Of a stretch of 64,000 nucleotides of DNA, positions 36,060 to 45,319 are shown piece after piece (position 1 is the stretch's first letter; each line of letters opens with the position of its first letter). The DNA comes from Shinisaurus crocodilurus (taxonomy: Eukaryota; Chordata; Lepidosauria; Squamata; Shinisauridae), in contig CM037880.1 in the NCBI GenBank assembly GCA_021292165.1, positions 178,953,085-179,017,084 on the forward strand. The letters are read 5' to 3'. The notes beneath the pieces are model-generated. The model did no database searches and was not told the origin of the DNA. It saw only the letters and a list, made by a program, of their open reading frames with translations. Both the position numbers and the translations under genes were made by a program.

Positions 36060-36270
36060 ATAAGGTGTCATAGCTCAATGGGAGAGGCTGTAGCTTTATG
36101 GGAGGGGACATAGCTCAGTGTGACAGAGCACATGCTTTGCATGCAGAAGGCTCCAGTTTTGATCCCTGGCATCTCCAGGTAGGACTAGGAAAGAATTCTG
36201 CCTGACACCCTGGAGAGCTGCTGCCAGTCAGTGTTGACAATTCTGGTCAGACTCAGTATAGCTTCCTATG
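36060..36270 (+). repeat. tRNA-derived SINE, second type
   Basis: GGACATAGCTCAGTGTGACA and GAGCACATGCTTTGCATGCA, then CTCCAGTTTTGATCCCTGGC form tRNA-like A and B boxes, followed by CTGGAGAGCTGCTGCCAGTC and TCAGACTCAGTATAGC. The 5' head is partly duplicated. A second copy is at 52296-52480. Confidence 0.75.
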
Positions 36271-37072
36271 TTCCTAAAGGATGTTGTGGCAACCAGTGTC
36301 AGTCTTGGTATACCCATGTTAGCCCAGGTGCTGAAGCTGGCTCTGTTTGCCCTGTCCCCATCACCTGCTGCTCTCCGGGGACCCTTGGGCTTCATAGTCC
36401 TTGATTTCGGACCCTAGCTGCACCACTGTCAGTGGCAGCACCAGAAAAAAAAATGGGTTGGGCACAGAAGGGGCAATGTGCATTTCTAGGCAAATAAGTA
36501 TATGAAGTTTATCCCATAACCGATCTTCCAGTGTTACAGGCAGTCCCCTTGCAGAGATAGCTAGAAGTGGAAAGGAATTTATTTGGGAGGCCGCAGAGAA
36601 TTTATGCCTGGCACCTACCGTAATTTTAAGTGCCTCAGCAACTCTGGTTTCTACTCTAGTGCTTTGAGTAAAAGGCAGACACACACCTACACAACTGATG
36701 TATGAACCACCTTTTCTGTGAATATGACTCTTTGAAAAATGTGACTGTAGTTAATCAAAATGTACCCTGAAGGAGATTTTTCTTTGTTGGAAATGGTAAT
36801 ATTGCCTGCTTAAAATCAACAAAGTGATGTAACCACTGATTAGAGTGGGAGGAATGGGTTATGTGAAGGACCGCCGCCGGTCCTTTGCGTGAGTTCGGGA
36901 GTTAATGGGTTAACCAGTATCTAGAAAAACCCCTTTAAGCGTTCCCAGGCTAGGCGGACTGCATCCGCTTTCAGTAGACACTGAACGAAAGCTGAAATTG
37001 ACTAGGCACAGGAATTTGTTTATAACAAGTTTAATGAAGCGTAGCAAAACATACAGATAAGAACTGGTAATT

Positions 37073-37225
37073 CTTCTTCGTGGTCTCTGTGCTTCACACA
37101 TATATGGGTTCTCTGCGCCTGCGCTGAGATCGATTGGAAACTTCTTTAGCTGAGATGAGCCGGGCGGGAGCCCCTCCCCCTCGTGCGTGCTCCTTAGCGC
37201 GGCTCCCGCCCGTCTCCTCAGTTCC
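37073..37225 (+). repeat. DIRS left inverted terminal repeat
   Basis: TTCTTCGTGGTCTCTGTGCT, then CACATATATGGGTTCTCTGC and GGCGGGAGCCCCTCCCCCTC. It pairs with 40751-40912 with few differences; the outermost bases differ between the two repeats, as is normal for DIRS. Confidence 0.9.
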
Positions 37226-37491
37226 TCTTCGACCGCCTTTGCGACGAGTCGTTAGGTTCTTCTTTCCTCTATCCACTATCGAAAAGCTGAGTTTGTTCTT
37301 ATTCCTATCTCTTTGACAACTTAAATTTCTCTCATAAAACCTTTTATTCTTGATTCTCTTTCGGTCTTTGCTATTTTTTTTCAAAAAAAAAAAAAAATCT
37401 CTCCAAAAAAAATTCTACCTAAACCACATCTCTCCCCCATTCTTATCCTTGTTAGTATAATCTATCTATCTTTCTAACTATTTTTCTGACT

Positions 37492-37977
37492 ATGCCTCTT
37501 AAGGCACCATTTAGAAAATGCCAGCGGTGTGGGACGAAAATCCCCTCCGCTGACAAACACACGCTCTGCCAGCTGTGCCTTGGGCAGGAGCATGTTGTGG
37601 AGGCCTGTAAAAATGGTCAGGCCTTCACGAAACAGGCCAGAAAGGCCCGCCAAATGAAATTGAGAGCCCTTCTTTGGGAGCAGTCTCTCTCCGCAAAGGG
37701 CCCCGCTCCAGAGGAACGACCTGGGGGATCCCAGTCGGCCAAGAAGCCGTTAACCGACGTAACGGCTAAAAAACTCGCCAAGAAAGCCCGTAAGGACAAG
37801 GCGAAGCGCCTTAAGGAAAAAATGGCGGATACGGCTGGCGAGATGGCGGGCCCGTCGACTTCGACCACTGTGGTGGTTTCGAAGCGAACGGTGGAAATGA
37901 TTGAGGCTCTGACTGGTGCTCGGGATCGGGTTTCGGGACCGATTGCCCACCAGTCCACTCCACTCCGGCTTCGATGA
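37492..37977 (+). pseudogene. DIRS gag-like ORF, C-terminally truncated
   Basis: 161 codons. The N-terminal part has a CxxC-type cluster (CQRCGTKIPSADKHTLCQLC and LG.EHVVEAC), followed by a lysine- and arginine-rich middle (AKKLAKKARKDKAKRLKEK), fitting the nucleic-acid-binding first ORF of DIRS elements. It ends in an ATGA overlap with the next frame, which here is created by the internal deletion that removed the rest of gag and the start of RT. Confidence 0.75.
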
Positions 37978-38885
37978 CGTCTCCTCGAGGCCGAGAGACC
38001 GAAAAAGAGCCGATGACTGCGGCAGCTTCCCTGTCGGAGGGAGAGCTTGTGACGAAGTGTGTAGCGGTGGTGTGTGCGAGTCTAAGGGCAAGAGGCATCA
38101 CCACCTCCCCTTACCTCGACAACTGGTTGATAGTAGCGTCGTTGAGGCTCGAGCTTCAAAGCGCACTCGAAGAGACTCTCCATCTCATGCACGAGTTGGG
38201 GCTATGCCTGAACGCAGAGAAGTCGGTTCTCCTGCCCGTGAGGGAGATCCAATACATAGGAGCAAGGCTAAGCGCGTTCGATGGTTGGACGTATCTTCCA
38301 AACGAAAGGGCGAGCAATTTAATTACCCTTGCAAACAAAGTATGCAAACAACCAATATCGTCAGCTCATACGATACAGCGACTCTTGGGGCACATGGCCT
38401 CGACCATCGCAGTCATACGCTATGCGAGGCTTCGCATGCGACCGCTACAGACCTGGTTTGTCCGAGCCTTCAGACCAGAGGAGGACAGACCTTCCCTTCG
38501 TCTACCAGTTCCACGAGCCATAAAAGAGTCTTTGAGGTGGTGGCAGCAGGAATCAAACCTACTCGACGGTGTACCATTTCAACCGCCGGTACCGAGCCGA
38601 ATGCTGACGACGGACGCGTCGTTGCTAGGATGGGGAGCCCACTCCGACGATCAAGTCGTGCAGGGCACATGGACTTCGGCAGAGGCCTCCAGGCATATCA
38701 ATTGGCTGGAACTGATGGCTGTTTGGAGAGCGCTGCAGGTGCTGGAGCATCATCTAGCCGGACGTCACGTTCAGATCGTGACAGACAATACCACAGTGGT
38801 GGTGTATTTAAACAAACAAGGAGGCACAAAGTCTATGCATCTCACACGACTGACACTACAACTTTACGAATGGGCTCTACCTTGA
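37974..38885 (+). pseudogene. DIRS reverse transcriptase (partial) and RNase H
   Basis: 303 codons. RT begins abruptly at about residue 25 (ELVTKCVAVVCASLRARGI), already next to the catalytic loop; the fingers and first palm half are missing. The loop reads YLDN (residues 47-50) instead of YLDD, losing one metal-binding Asp. Then LGLCLNAEKSVLLP and YIGARLSAFDG, and RNase H with LTTDASLLGWGAHSD, INWLELMAVWRALQ and IVTDNTTVVVYLNKQGG. A TGA at 38883-38885 stops the frame, but the same frame continues immediately after, so it is an in-frame nonsense mutation. Confidence 0.88.
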
Positions 38886-38888
38886 CGG

Positions 38889-39390
38889 ATGTCATTCGTA
38901 GCAATTCATATCGCGGGGAAAACCAACGTGCTAGCGGACACACTGTGCAGAGTGTCTCTACAGTCCCACGAGTGGAAGATGGACCGGCAAGTGTTAACTT
39001 TGCTGTTCCAACGTTGGGGTCGGCCGGACATAGGCTTGTTCGCAACCGGCGAGAACACGGCCTGTCCCATATTCTGCAGCAGAGCAGCGTCAGGACCCGA
39101 AATCGATGACCGACGCGTTCTTGCTGGACTGGAACGACGGTTTTTACTACCTATTTCCTCCGATTCCACTCCTAACACGAGTACTGGCCAAGATATCTTT
39201 AAACAAGACAAATTGCATATTGATTTCCCCGTGGTGGCCGAGACAGCCTTGGTTTTCCCACCTACTCAATCTGTCCCAGGGAGATTATCTGCAATTACCG
39301 TTTCAGGACAATCTATTGACACAGCATCAAGGCAAGGTACTTCATCTGAATCTGCATTCCTTAAGCCTCACAGCCTGGAGAATCAGATAA
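38889..39390 (+). pseudogene. DIRS RNase H end and C-terminal pol region, frameshifted
   Basis: 38889-39100 continues the pol frame with HIAGKTNVLADTLCRV (last RNase H acidic residue) and RPDIGLFATGENTACPIFCS. Near 39100 the family-like sequence moves to another frame: 39106-39390 reads DAFLLDWNDGFYYLFPPIPL then LISPWWPRQPWF and LTAWRIR before a stop, the usual end of DIRS pol. So a small indel lies at about 39095-39106. Confidence 0.82.
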
Positions 39391-40319
39391 CGATGGGTAC
39401 AGACCTTTCTGAGGCAGTTAAAGATGTTTTGCTGGCAGCACGTAAGCCTTCAACAAGGCTTTCTTACGCGAGGAAGTGGCAGGCTTTCTCTTCCTTTGTA
39501 TTAGCTTCGGATAAGGACCCTATAACGTGCTCGGTATCGACTGTCCTCGACTTTTTGCACTCACTGATGGCTCGTGGGTTGAAATTTTCATCAATTAAAG
39601 TTTATTTGGCTGCAATTACGGCTTACCGCACGACCTCAACCGAAATGTCTTTATTTATTCATCCCTTGGTGAAACAATTTTTAAAGGGTCTAAAAAACTT
39701 ATGTCCTCCGACAAGAAATATTATACCAGGATGGGACCTCCAACTGGTCTTGAAGGCATTAACAAAAGCGCCATTCGAGCCCATGGCGAAATCAGACTTG
39801 CGCCTTCTGTCATTGAGAATCCTTTTTCTCGTGGTGATTACATCTGCGAGGCGCGTCAGCGAAATAGCCGCGCTCCGAATTGATCCTCCATATATAACCT
39901 TTCATAAGGATAAAGTCGTTTTGCGGCCAGACCTATCTTTCCTTCCTAAAGTCATTTCTGAGTTTCATCTGAGACAGGACATTATACTCCCGGCCTTCTT
40001 TCCATCACCGTCATCGGATGTCGAGAGGCTTTTGCACAGCCTCGATGTCCGCAGAGCCCTAGCTTTCTACAAAGCGCGTACAGAGCCCATAAGGCATACT
40101 CAACAACTTTTTGTTTGCTACGGCCCACCGAAGAGGGGCTGTCCAGTGTCAAAGCAAAGGCTGTCCTCCTGGCTAGTGGACACTATCAAACTGGCATATC
40201 AACTTGCCGATCGTGCTTTGCTGGACTCAGTAAAAGCTCATTCTACTAGGGCCATGTCGACTTCGACGGCATTCGGCAGAGGGGTCTCTTTGACGGACTT
40301 GTGCAGGGCGGCGACTTAG
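39190..40319 (+). pseudogene. DIRS tyrosine recombinase, stopped before the catalytic tyrosine
   Basis: The recombinase frame is open from pol (through the frameshift it appears fused to 38889) to a TAG at 40317-40319. The N-terminal SAM-like part includes RKPSTRLSYARKWQAFSSFV; the catalytic domain has ITSARRVSEIAALR (first Arg) and KAHSTRAMSTSTAF (HxxR), then LTDLCRAAT and the stop. In the family a Trp and a short tail with the Tyr nucleophile follow; here a Tyr codon (40347-40349) and a TGA (40362-40364) lie in frame beyond the TAG. The native start is unclear because it overlaps pol; 39190 is approximate. Confidence 0.88.
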
Positions 40320-40462
40320 TCTTCACCCTCCACCTTCATCTGGCACTACCGCCTCGACGTTTGAGCCAGAGCGCAGAACGCATTCGGGAGAGCGGTTCTG
40401 TCCTCGATCACCATCTGACTACCGACACCGACCCACCTCCGGTAAGTCAGCTTGGTAATCTA

Positions 40463-40558
40463 CCCATATGTGTGTGAAGCACAGAGACCACGAAGAAGGA
40501 GGACAGGTTGCTTACCTGTAACTGTAGTTCTTTGAGTGGTCATCTGTGCATTCACACA
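40463..40558. repeat. DIRS internal complementary region
   Basis: CCCATATGTGTGTGAAGCAC and AGAGACCACGAAGAA (40463-40497) are the complement of the left tip; GGACAGGTTGCTTACCTGTA and ACTGTAGTTCTTTGAGTGGT (40501-40540) complement the right tip. The two halves abut, reproducing both element ends joined head to head. Confidence 0.9.
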
Positions 40559-40750
40559 ACCCGCCCTCCTTCCCCTCTCGGTGTCTGCATCGAGTTCGAT
40601 GGATACCCAAGTGGAAATGGATGGTCCAATGTTACTATTGTTTTTCGATCTCGACTCCCATCGAGCTCGAAGGAAGGTATTTGGTATTGAAGAGGTACAT
40701 TGAGATTCTAAATCATCCTCTGTCCCGAGGGTCGCAATAGGCGGTCTCAG

Positions 40751-40933
40751 GGAACTGAGGAGACGGGCAGGAGCCACGCTAAGGAGCACGCGCGAGGGGG
40801 AGGGGCTCCCGCCCAGCTCATCTCAGCTAAAGAAGTTTCCGATCGATCTCAGCGCAGGCGCAGAGAACCCATATGTGTGTGAATGCACAGATGACCACTC
40901 GAAGAACTACAGTTACAGGTAAGCAACCTGTCC
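40751..40933 (-). repeat. DIRS right inverted terminal repeat
   Basis: Runs from GGAACTGAGGAGACGGGCAG to AGTTACAGGTAAGCAACCTG and TCC. It is longer at its outer side than the left repeat; that extra tip is the part copied in 40500-40558. Confidence 0.9.
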
Positions 40934-41739
40934 ATACAGGGAGTCTATAAAACTTAATGGAGCGTGCAACTCCAATACACATTGAACTAGAAAGAAGCTC
41001 TGCAGACAGGCATAGACAGTATTGACCTTAAAAGACCTAAGTTCCTAGAAAGAGGCTCACCGTAAGTTGTCCAGGCTTACAGCGGGTTACCGAGCGCCTG
41101 CTCGGGGTGGAATTTCTTTGTCCTGACCGAAGTCACGGACGGTCCATACAGTCCTGCACCGTACTTCCAACAACCTTACCAGGGCTTGGTGCCCTTCTTT
41201 TACCTCCTCTCCTTGCACCCCCCTCCCTTACTGTTGACAGGTGGAATCGGCTTTTCTTGCCAGGATCCTGGTGCCCCTGGGTGCTTGAGGGTACTTGGCA
41301 GCTCTTTGAGACTGCCGGGGCATCCTGGCACCCCTCGGTGCTTGAGGGTGTTTCGCAGCTCTTTGAGACTGCCAGGGGAAGCTACTGGGAGGTATGTAGA
41401 TGTGTCTCATTGAGGTGAATGTAAATGTAGGCTGATGCAAATGACTGCTCCGAACTGAACTGTCTCTGCCCTAGGCAGAGGTCACGTAGGTGGCGGTGTG
41501 TGTGTGTGGTGGTGGTGGTGGTCTGGCTTTCTCTCCACAGGTTAACTAAAGAAACCTCTCCTCCCTACTTTCGGCCACTGGTCAGAGCTCTGCTGCTCTC
41601 TATCTACTTCCTGCTTCTTTGTGGAAGTTAGGTGGCTCTCTGCTCTCCCTCTCTCCCAACATGGAGGACGCAAGTCAGAGCTGGCTTCCAGCTGGAGATA
41701 TTCTGTAATGAAACTAATCTGCCTATATGTATCTTGCAT

Positions 41740-41960
41740 ATATGTGAGTGATCTGTAAGTAAGGGCTGATAAATGTTTTTACTTTAAACCTTGTGTGGAC
41801 ATTCCATTTCTTTTAATAGCCTTAAGAGACAAGAGTTTAGCAATTCACATGGTGAAACCAGTTTCAATAAAGCAGGCTGCGCTTAAGGAGGAAACTCTGC
41901 TTTGTCCTAATCAGTTTAGGACTGACTCCTTTAACCATATCCTTCAACATTCTTCCATTT
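41740..41960 (+). repeat. Repeat of unknown class, LTR-like
   Basis: CTGATAAATGTTTTTACTTT, TTTCAATAAAGCAGGCTGCG and the complementary pair AATCAGTTTAGGACTGACTC look like the end of an LTR or a processed sequence. Boundaries unknown. Confidence 0.25.
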
Positions 41961-42214
41961 TGATAGGTCATTAAAAAGTTCAGTATAATAGTGCTTAACT
42001 GCGAAACACATATGAATGCTGCTTAACTTACAAAAGGCTCTGCAGTATCAATTGTCCTCTATGTCTTGGCAAAAAAGGGAAATTCTACAATAAAGCCATT
42101 AATCATTGATATGATCAAATATAGTTCACTATTTTTCTATTCTATGTAGTTATATCCTTAAAATGTTTTGTTATGAAGCTGGTTTTGAGAGATGTGTAAC
42201 AAAGATTTTATGTA

Positions 42215-42345
42215 TGTATGTATTTACTTGATTTATACTCCAACTTTCAACAGGTTCCCAGAGTGGCTTACCAAAAGTTAAACTTGCAATAAAACAAATA
42301 AAAACAAGAACATGAAAGCACCACAGTTTAAAAGAAAATAATCAA
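42215..42345 (-). repeat. Dispersed repeat 3'-end fragment
   Basis: GTATTTACTTGATTTATACT, CAGAGTGGCTTACCAAAAGT and AATAAAACAAATAAAAACAA match the type seen at 23690 and 49590. Confidence 0.45.
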
Positions 42346-42487
42346 AGCAAGTCAGTGGAATTCAAAAAACACACCAAGCTGTAGAAAAGCAATGTACAGA
42401 GAATTTTTTAAAATAACTGGAAAAATAAAATGATCCTTACCTGATGTTGAATTAATAATAATTATTAGTATTAGTATTAAATATTTT

Positions 42488-42828
42488 TAGAGAGCAATCC
42501 TATGGTCCCTGGGAGAGTGTCCCAGGGAACACAGGATTGTTTGTAGCCCCCCTCCTGATGTTGTAGACACTACTATGACCTCGGGAGGGGGAGTCTAAGT
42601 TCCAATTCCCCTCTCTTACAGTGGTGAGAGTGTTGGACTGGGACTCGGGAGATCCAGGTTCTAGTCCCCGCTCGGCCATGAAACTCACTGGGTGACTTTG
42701 GGCCAGTCACTGACTCTCAGCCTAACCTACCTCACAGGGTTGTTGTGAGGATAAAATGGAGAGGAGGAGGAGGTTTATGTAAGCCGCCTTGGGTTCCTTT
42801 CAGGAAAAAAGGTGGGGTATAAATATAA

Positions 42829-42859
<31 letters not shown>

Positions 42860-43100
42860 ATCTCAGCCACTGTGGAAAGAACCACTCCAGCTGATTCTCA
42901 AGGTTGCAAATGTGGCCTCAGAGGGAGAGACAAGGGAAATTCTGGTGGGCAGGGGGCAGGGAGAGAAGAAGCCAAGATATGAGAAATCCCATGGCCTCAC
43001 CACAAGCCTGGCCAAGCCCCAGCTGTGGACCATCTTTAGATGGACTCAAGAGGCCCATCTAGAGGCAAAAATCACCTCCATCACTCCTCCTGCTCTGCCT
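42488..43100 (+). repeat. Dispersed GC-rich repeat copy 4, split by a SINE
   Basis: Opens with GCAATCCTATGGTCCCTGGG and GTGTCCCAGGGAACACAGGATTG, with a SINE at about 42617-42862 in the middle, then AACCACTCCAGCTGATTCTC and AGAGGCCCATCTAGAGGCAA. The copy at 48600 shares the same ends and also has a SINE at its right end. Confidence 0.6.
42617..42862 (+). repeat. tRNA-derived SINE with (AAAT)n tail
   Basis: Begins GTGGTGAGAGTGTTGGACTG, with GGTTCTAGTCCCCGCTCGGC (box B region), GGGTGACTTTGGGCCAGTCA and AGCCGCCTTGGGTTCC, ending in a 36-bp AAAT run. The box A part is incomplete. Confidence 0.82.
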
Positions 43101-43422
43101 GCGGCAGCCTGGCAGGGCTTGGATACTTGGAAGCTATACCCTTCCAAAGCAACTTCCAAAAAAGTGAGAAACAAGGTACAAATTAGAGGTGATAACATCA
43201 GAACAGATGTCCAGAAATTACTTACAGAGCTGTTCTGCTCATATATGGAATCAATAAAGTCATTCTTGAAGAGGAAGATCTTCAAGGGCCGCCTAAAAGC
43301 CAGAGTTGAAGAGGCAAAGTAGATGTCAGGAGAGTGCCTTGTGGATAAAATACTGAATAAAGTGGAGTTTTAGTAGATTTGCATATAGTAAGATACAAGA
43401 CCTCTAGGCACTACACCAATGC

Positions 43423-43425
<3 letters not shown>

Positions 43426-43479
<54 letters not shown>

Positions 43480-43480
43480 T
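43426..43480. repeat. (TAA)n microsatellite
   Basis: Uninterrupted ATAATA array just left of the 5S-derived SINE; may mark the tail of an older element. Confidence 0.92.
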
Positions 43481-43493
43481 CAATAATATACAG

Positions 43494-43665
43494 GCCTGTG
43501 GCTTACGCTGGCTCAGTTTGTCTGAGTGTGGAAAGCTAAGCAGGGTCAGGCCTGGTTATTACTTGGATGGGAGACCCCTCCTCTAGTTTCCTGCATTGAG
43601 CAGGGGGTTGGACTCGATAGCCTTGTAGGCTCCTTCCAACTCTACGATCTATGAAATCTATGAAG
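43494..43665 (+). repeat. 5S-rRNA-derived SINE with CR1 tail, copy A
   Basis: The head GCCTGTGGCTTACGCTGGCT and the block GGAAAGCTAAGCAGGGTCAG, CCTGGTTATTACTTGGATGG GAGACC are the internal promoter region of 5S rRNA (compare the universal GGTTAGTACTTGGATGGGAG). The 3' half GGGGGTTGGACTCGATAGCC and TCCTTCCAACTCTACGATCT is a CR1 3' end with ATCTATGAA repeats. It is a SINE3-type element presumably moved by CR1 machinery. Confidence 0.88.
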
Positions 43666-44143
43666 CCAAGGGGTAGGCAACCTGGCCCATCCATCAGCCA
43701 GAGAAGGAGCAATTGCAGGGAGTTTACTTCCCATCCCTGCCAGAAAGAACTCTCGGCTCTGACAGTTACCCTGGGACTGCAGAAGGAAAGGGAAAGAACG
43801 CTCTGGCCCCATCCATTGGTCCAAGGAACAAGAGCCTCATTCAAGCAAGGGAATATCAGCCTGGCCTGAAGTGCATTTAAATGCCCACTTATACCTCACC
43901 AGTTTGTTCTGGCCTTGGAAAAACTGATCCTCCTTTTCCTTTTCCCTCCACACCCCTTCCCTTGTGTGTCTTGTCATTTTATTTTGTAAGCCTGATAAGA
44001 GGGCCTTTCTCTCTCTTTTATTTATTCACATGAGTCACTTTGAAAGACACTGTCTTAAAAATGGGATAAAAATGCAGTAAATAAATAAAAATTAGTATCC
44101 ATAGAAATACACCAATGGATGTACATAGAAATAGATATATTCT

Positions 44144-44786
44144 TGTGGAAGACCAGCAACTGGGTCTTTTGCGTGAGTTCGGCACTTAACGGGTTAACCG
44201 GCACTGAGATATAGCCCGTCAAGCAATTTAAAGCAACTTAAACTCCGCCGTGAGCTAAAAAGCACGCCAGTCCATTCATAAAACAGAAATAGACACTTTT
44301 ATTTACTACAGGTTAAATGGAGCGGAACTAATAGACTTCTAGGAATACTGTACGTAAACAAGAAGTGATCGTGACCTCAGATCTATGAATGAGTTGGTTC
44401 CCAGGCTAGCGTATTGTAGCAAAGCGTTACCTTAGACCAAAGACTTTACACCGTACTGCTTCTAGCCTGACTCCAAGCCCGCCTGGCTCGGGGAAGAGAA
44501 CTGCTTGACCCAGCCGGAGCTGGACTTGGACGTTGTTGGCTCGCCCGTGTTCCCAACAACCCTTCTCGGGTGGGTAGAGGGGTTTTCTACCCCATCCCTC
44601 CCCCTCTCCTGCCCCTTGCCGATCAGGTGGGCTTATTCCTGCCCGGGAAAGATGACGTCTGGCAGTTACTGGTGCCTTCAGGGGATACTTTGCAGCTCTT
44701 TGAGACTGCCCTTTACCTCCGGATGATCCAGGTGTCCCCTTGTGGATTCGAATAGATGTTCCCCTATTGTATACATGTCTGGCCAG
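44144..44786 (+). mobile_element. LTR of the same family, copy 2, interrupted at its right end
   Basis: Starts TGTGGAAGACCAGCAACTGG and shares TTTTGCGTGAGTTCGGCACT, TAACGGGTTAACCGGCACTG, AATGGAGCGGAACTAATAGA and CTTTGCAGCTCTTTGAGACT with the other two copies. A GC-rich hAT element is inserted at 44787; the CCACA end of the LTR was not found on the far side, so this copy may be truncated. Confidence 0.75.
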
Positions 44787-45311
44787 TAGGGATGTACCCG
44801 AGTAGCCCGGCCCAGACAGACAGGAGCAAGGCCCGAACTGGGCCTGCTCGTGTCCACCGGGCTACTCGCCCACCCGCGCGGGCTTACCTGCAGGCTCTCC
44901 GGCTCTGCGGAGAGCCTGCCTCCCCGTCTGCTGGTCCCGTCGCGTCACTTCCGGCACAGAGGAAGTGACGCGACGGGACCCTGCTCCGTCGCGCTGGACC
45001 CCCGCGCTCTGTTTTTGACGCGGGAAACCAGGGCAACAGGGCTGTTTAAGCCCTATTGCCCTGGTTCCTCCCACCAAAACAGCGCGGGCGGGGGTCCAGC
45101 GCACCAGAGCAGTGGCTCCGGCGGCGGCGGCGCGCAGGACCAGGTAGGCGGCAGGGGGGTCCTGGTGGCAGCAGTGGGGGGCGGGGGGGTCTGGCAGCGG
45201 CGGTGGCAGCGGGGGGGCGTGCGCGGGGTTTTTCTCCGGCGAGAACGCTCCGTGCCGCTCTGAAGAGCGAGATCGGGCCACCAGCCGACTCCAGGCTCGG
45301 CCCCACCACTA
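44787..45311. mobile_element. GC-rich hAT-like element inserted in LTR copy 2
   Basis: Bounded by identical 8-bp repeats CTGGCCAG (44779-44786 and 45312-45319). Ends TAGGGATG and CACCACTA are imperfect complements. The interior is GC-rich with inverted repeats (GAGTAGCCCGG and CCGGGCTACTCG; GGAAGTGACGCGACGGGACC) and GGCGGC runs. Open frames here are composition artefacts. Confidence 0.8.
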
Positions 45312-45319
45312 CTGGCCAG

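Larger units (their letters stand above)
37073..40933 (+). mobile_element. DIRS-type tyrosine-recombinase retrotransposon, internally deleted
   Basis: The ends are inverted repeats (37073-37225 against 40751-40933; shared core CTCTGCGCCTGCGCTGAGAT). Just before the right repeat, 40463-40499 is complementary to the left tip and 40500-40558 to the right tip, the internal complementary region that defines DIRS elements and lets a circular intermediate form (family knowledge). Between them lie gag-like, reverse transcriptase/RNase H and tyrosine recombinase frames in the normal order. The RT N-terminal half is deleted, a catalytic Asp is replaced, and nonsense and frameshift changes are present, so it is non-autonomous. 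Confidence 0.92.
36862..41539 (+). mobile_element. Solo LTR, copy 1, split by a DIRS element
   Basis: The LTR starts TGTGAAGGACC at 36862 and ends CTTTCTCTCCACA at 41539, with identical 5-bp flanks GGTTA (36857-36861 and 41540-41544). Without the DIRS insert (about 37073-40933) it is about 815 bp. It shares GTCCTTTGCGTGAGTTCGG, GGGTTAACC, TTAATGGAGCG and GCTCTTTGAGACTGC with the LTRs at 44144 and 46584. No internal retroviral genes remain, so this is a recombined solo LTR. Superfamily (ERV or gypsy) not determined; 5-bp duplication fits either. Confidence 0.85.

Noticed and set aside
37916..39109. A 397-codon plus-strand open frame over the DIRS element
   Set aside because: It runs out of frame with RT/RNase H, has no recognisable domain and a composition rich in Arg and Ser. 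The family-like protein is in the other frame, so this is a shadow.
43494..43580. A functional 5S rRNA gene
   Set aside because: Only part of 5S is present, diverged at its ends, and joined to a CR1 tail. It is a SINE.
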